A stretch of DNA of 23,296 bases, taken from the NCBI RefSeq assembly GCF_905200055.1, contig NZ_CAJKIS010000037.1, forward strand, positions 1-23,296, given 5' to 3'. Below the pieces are notes generated by a model. The model was not told the origin of the DNA and searched no databases. It was given only the letters and a program-made list of their open reading frames with translations. A program made the position numbers and the translations under genes. Origin of the DNA: an uncultured Fusobacterium sp. (GTDB taxonomy: Bacteria > Fusobacteriota > Fusobacteriia > Fusobacteriales > Fusobacteriaceae). Below are positions 22,237-23,296 of the stretch, one piece after another (within the stretch, counting starts at the first letter, position 1; every line of letters starts with the position of its first letter).

Positions 22237-22350
22237 CTATAATTTAGATAATTCCTTATTTATTATTCTTACCATCATTACTTCGATAATAACTAAGTTA
22301 ATGATAATAGTTGTCCAATTAATCAATAATAAAATAAAAATATCTCCCAT
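22237..22350 (-). CDS. Tiny membrane protein, 37 aa
   Basis: It starts at ATG 22350 after AGAGGTGA. The product (MGDIFILLLINWTTIIINLV, then IIEVMMVRIINKELSKL) is hydrophobic over residues 3-24 with a charged tail. It is the first of two coupled tiny genes that read leftward. They diverge from the plus-strand gene at 22431 and share its dyad-containing control region. I know no family for it. Confidence 0.6.
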   Translation of the reverse strand: MGDIFILLLINWTTIIINLVIIEVMMVRIINKELSKL

Positions 22351-22367
22351 AATTTCACCTCTTAAAG

Positions 22368-22419
22368 TTGATTTATTCACTTAAACCAGTTATAATATTA
22401 ATGTTTATAGCTGGTTTAA
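22368..22419 (+). promoter_or_regulatory. Promoter with dyad operator for the 128-aa gene
   Basis: TTGATT (22368-22373), a 17-base spacer and a perfect TATAAT (22391-22396). A dyad, TTAAACCAG (22381-22389) with CTGGTTTAA (22411-22419), brackets the -10 box and the expected start of transcription; it extends inward to 15 pairs with one T-G. The position is ideal for a repressor. It also lies upstream of the divergent membrane-protein genes. Confidence 0.65.
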
Positions 22420-22430
22420 GGAGGTTATAA

Positions 22431-22817
22431 ATGATTAATACTAAACTTATTAATAAAGATTCTGTTATTTTAACTAAATTTAACTTTTTAACTCGTTTTA
22501 TAGGTAATTCCTCTAGTATTGAAGTTAAAAATAAAGAAAATAACCAAGGTTATTATAGATTCGATGAAGTTTCTGCTATTGAAGAATATTTTGTAGATAA
22601 AACAAATACATTAGTTATTTTTGATGTTACTCAATTTAATTCTGCTAAATTTATGTTCCAAGACTATTATTATTCAAATTTTGAATTTAAAATTGATTTA
22701 TATTCTTATACAGGTAGTAAGATTATTAATCTTAGAAATATTGAAACAGTAGATTTTATTACTGATGATTCAGGTTTAAAATTAGCTATATTAATTCCAA
22801 ATTCTGAACTAGCTTAA
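22431..22817 (+). CDS. Unknown 128-aa protein
   Basis: ATG 22431 follows AAGGAGG at good spacing and a consensus promoter. The product is soluble, with alternating polar and aromatic residues (VSAIEEYFVDKTNTLVIFDV, then MFQDYYYSNFEFKIDLYSY), suggesting beta strands. It has neither an obvious DNA-binding helix-turn-helix nor a signal peptide. It runs against the main direction of the region and meets the opposing gene in a 4-base stop-to-stop overlap (22814-22817). It is the only confident plus-strand gene in the replication region, so separate regulation (for example in the lysogen) is plausible. The function is unknown. Confidence 0.65.
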   Translation: MINTKLINKDSVILTKFNFLTRFIGNSSSIEVKNKENNQGYYRFDEVSAIEEYFVDKTNTLVIFDVTQFNSAKFMFQDYYYSNFEFKIDLYSYTGSKIINLRNIETVDFITDDSGLKLAILIPNSELA

Positions 22818-23125
22818 TACATTTTTGGCAAACCAGCTATAAACTTATCTATTATTGCTTCTGATATTTCTCCATACTGTTCTTTTAGTATTGCTCTGCT
22901 CCCACCAAGTATGAATTTATTAATAATTTCTTTTCTTAATAATTCAAATTTTAAAAAAGTTCCATTTTCTTCAATAGCTGTTTTTTCTGCTATCTTCATT
23001 AAAAATGTTTGATTTTCTGGTATAATATAAAAAACTTTTTCTCTTTCAAAATCAATAACTAAACTAAATTTAGCATCCCCTGTCTTTTGATGTAAAGTAA
23101 CATCAAATACCTTTTCTCTTCCCAT
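22814..23125 (-). CDS. Unknown 103-aa protein
   Basis: I start this at ATG 23125 (MGREKVFDVTLHQKTGDAKF) because AAAGGAG precedes it; the longer frame from 23158 has no site and would run into the leader dyad. The protein has a beta-rich first half (SLVIDFEREKVFYIIPENQT) and a helical second half ending KFIAGLPKMY. It is soluble, and I recognise no family. The 62-nt dyad 23 bases upstream is shared with the ssDNA-binding protein gene, so the two are probably controlled together and may both serve replication. Confidence 0.65.
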   Translation of the reverse strand: MGREKVFDVTLHQKTGDAKFSLVIDFEREKVFYIIPENQTFLMKIAEKTAIEENGTFLKFELLRKEIINKFILGGSRAILKEQYGEISEAIIDKFIAGLPKMY

Positions 23126-23148
23126 ATTAGCTCCTTTGTATTGCTTTT

Positions 23149-23210
23149 GTTGAAACACACCAGCTAATAACTTTTTAATCCAAGGAGAGTTTTAACTGAT
23201 GTGTTTTAAT
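23149..23210 (-). promoter_or_regulatory. 62-nt leader dyad, copy 2
   Basis: Same length as copy 1 and aligned without gaps: 16 of the first 20 bases agree (ATTAAAACACATCAGTTAAA), as do most of the last 13 (CTGGTGTGTTTCA). The middle differs. It ends 23 bases before the start codon. Its stem is less perfect than that of copy 1. Confidence 0.6.
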
Positions 23211-23258
23211 AAAAACATTTTAATAGCTTAAAACAGTTATTTGATTAAACAAAAAAAA

Positions 23259-23296
23259 TTAAATTATTCCAGCTTTTTCAAATTTAATTAGTAATT
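23259..23296 (-). CDS. Possible 3' end of a minus-strand gene cut by the window edge
   Basis: A minus-strand frame is open from the right edge and ends ...LLIKFEKAGII at TAA 23261-23259, followed by a run of T. Only 12 codons are visible. Confidence 0.3.
   Translation of the reverse strand, partial: LLIKFEKAGII

Noticed and set aside
22202..22384. 60-codon hydrophobic plus-strand frame
   Set aside because: It has no ribosome site and is the mirror of the two minus-strand membrane-protein genes, which do have sites and are coupled.

Overview
The window is a very A+T-rich stretch of a tailed bacteriophage or prophage, probably from a Fusobacterium-like or other low-GC host. The host is inferred only from base composition, AAGGAGG-type ribosome sites and the general look of the proteins; no host gene is visible. 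Nearly all genes run on the minus strand, so the module order reads from right to left.

Right part (about 19.3-23.3 kb) is a replication and regulation region. It holds a candidate rolling-circle initiator (19345-20454), a DUF669-like single-strand-DNA-binding protein with an SSB-type acidic tip (21324-21899), several small unknown genes, two tiny membrane proteins, and plus-strand promoters with dyad operators. Two features stand out. One is a 660-base gene-free stretch (20661-21323) predicted to encode a highly structured minus-strand RNA with two miniature tRNA-like elements. The other is a 62-nt dyad found at the same place in the leaders of two genes.

Middle part (about 9.9-19.1 kb) is a Mu-like head order ending in a siphovirus-like tail: TerS, TerL, a fused portal-MuF protein, a 39-aa membrane protein, a Mu gpG-like protein, a SpoVG homologue, protease/scaffold, decoration protein, lambda gpE-like capsid protein, a connector, and two paralogous tail-tube-like proteins.

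Left part (1-9.9 kb) is tail assembly and host recognition: tail chaperone, tape measure, a plus-strand lipoprotein moron with its own terminator, baseplate or hub proteins, a BppU-like fibre with 11- and 12-residue repeats, and a collagen-like tail fibre. Beyond the fibre gene lie two head-to-head open frames. They lack normal starts and begin in phase at a short dyad, coding Leu-Gly-Asn, that also lies inside the fibre gene. This looks like a set of exchangeable receptor-binding C-terminal cassettes, as in Gin/Cin/shufflon systems. No recombinase, integrase, lysis gene or attachment site is seen in the window.
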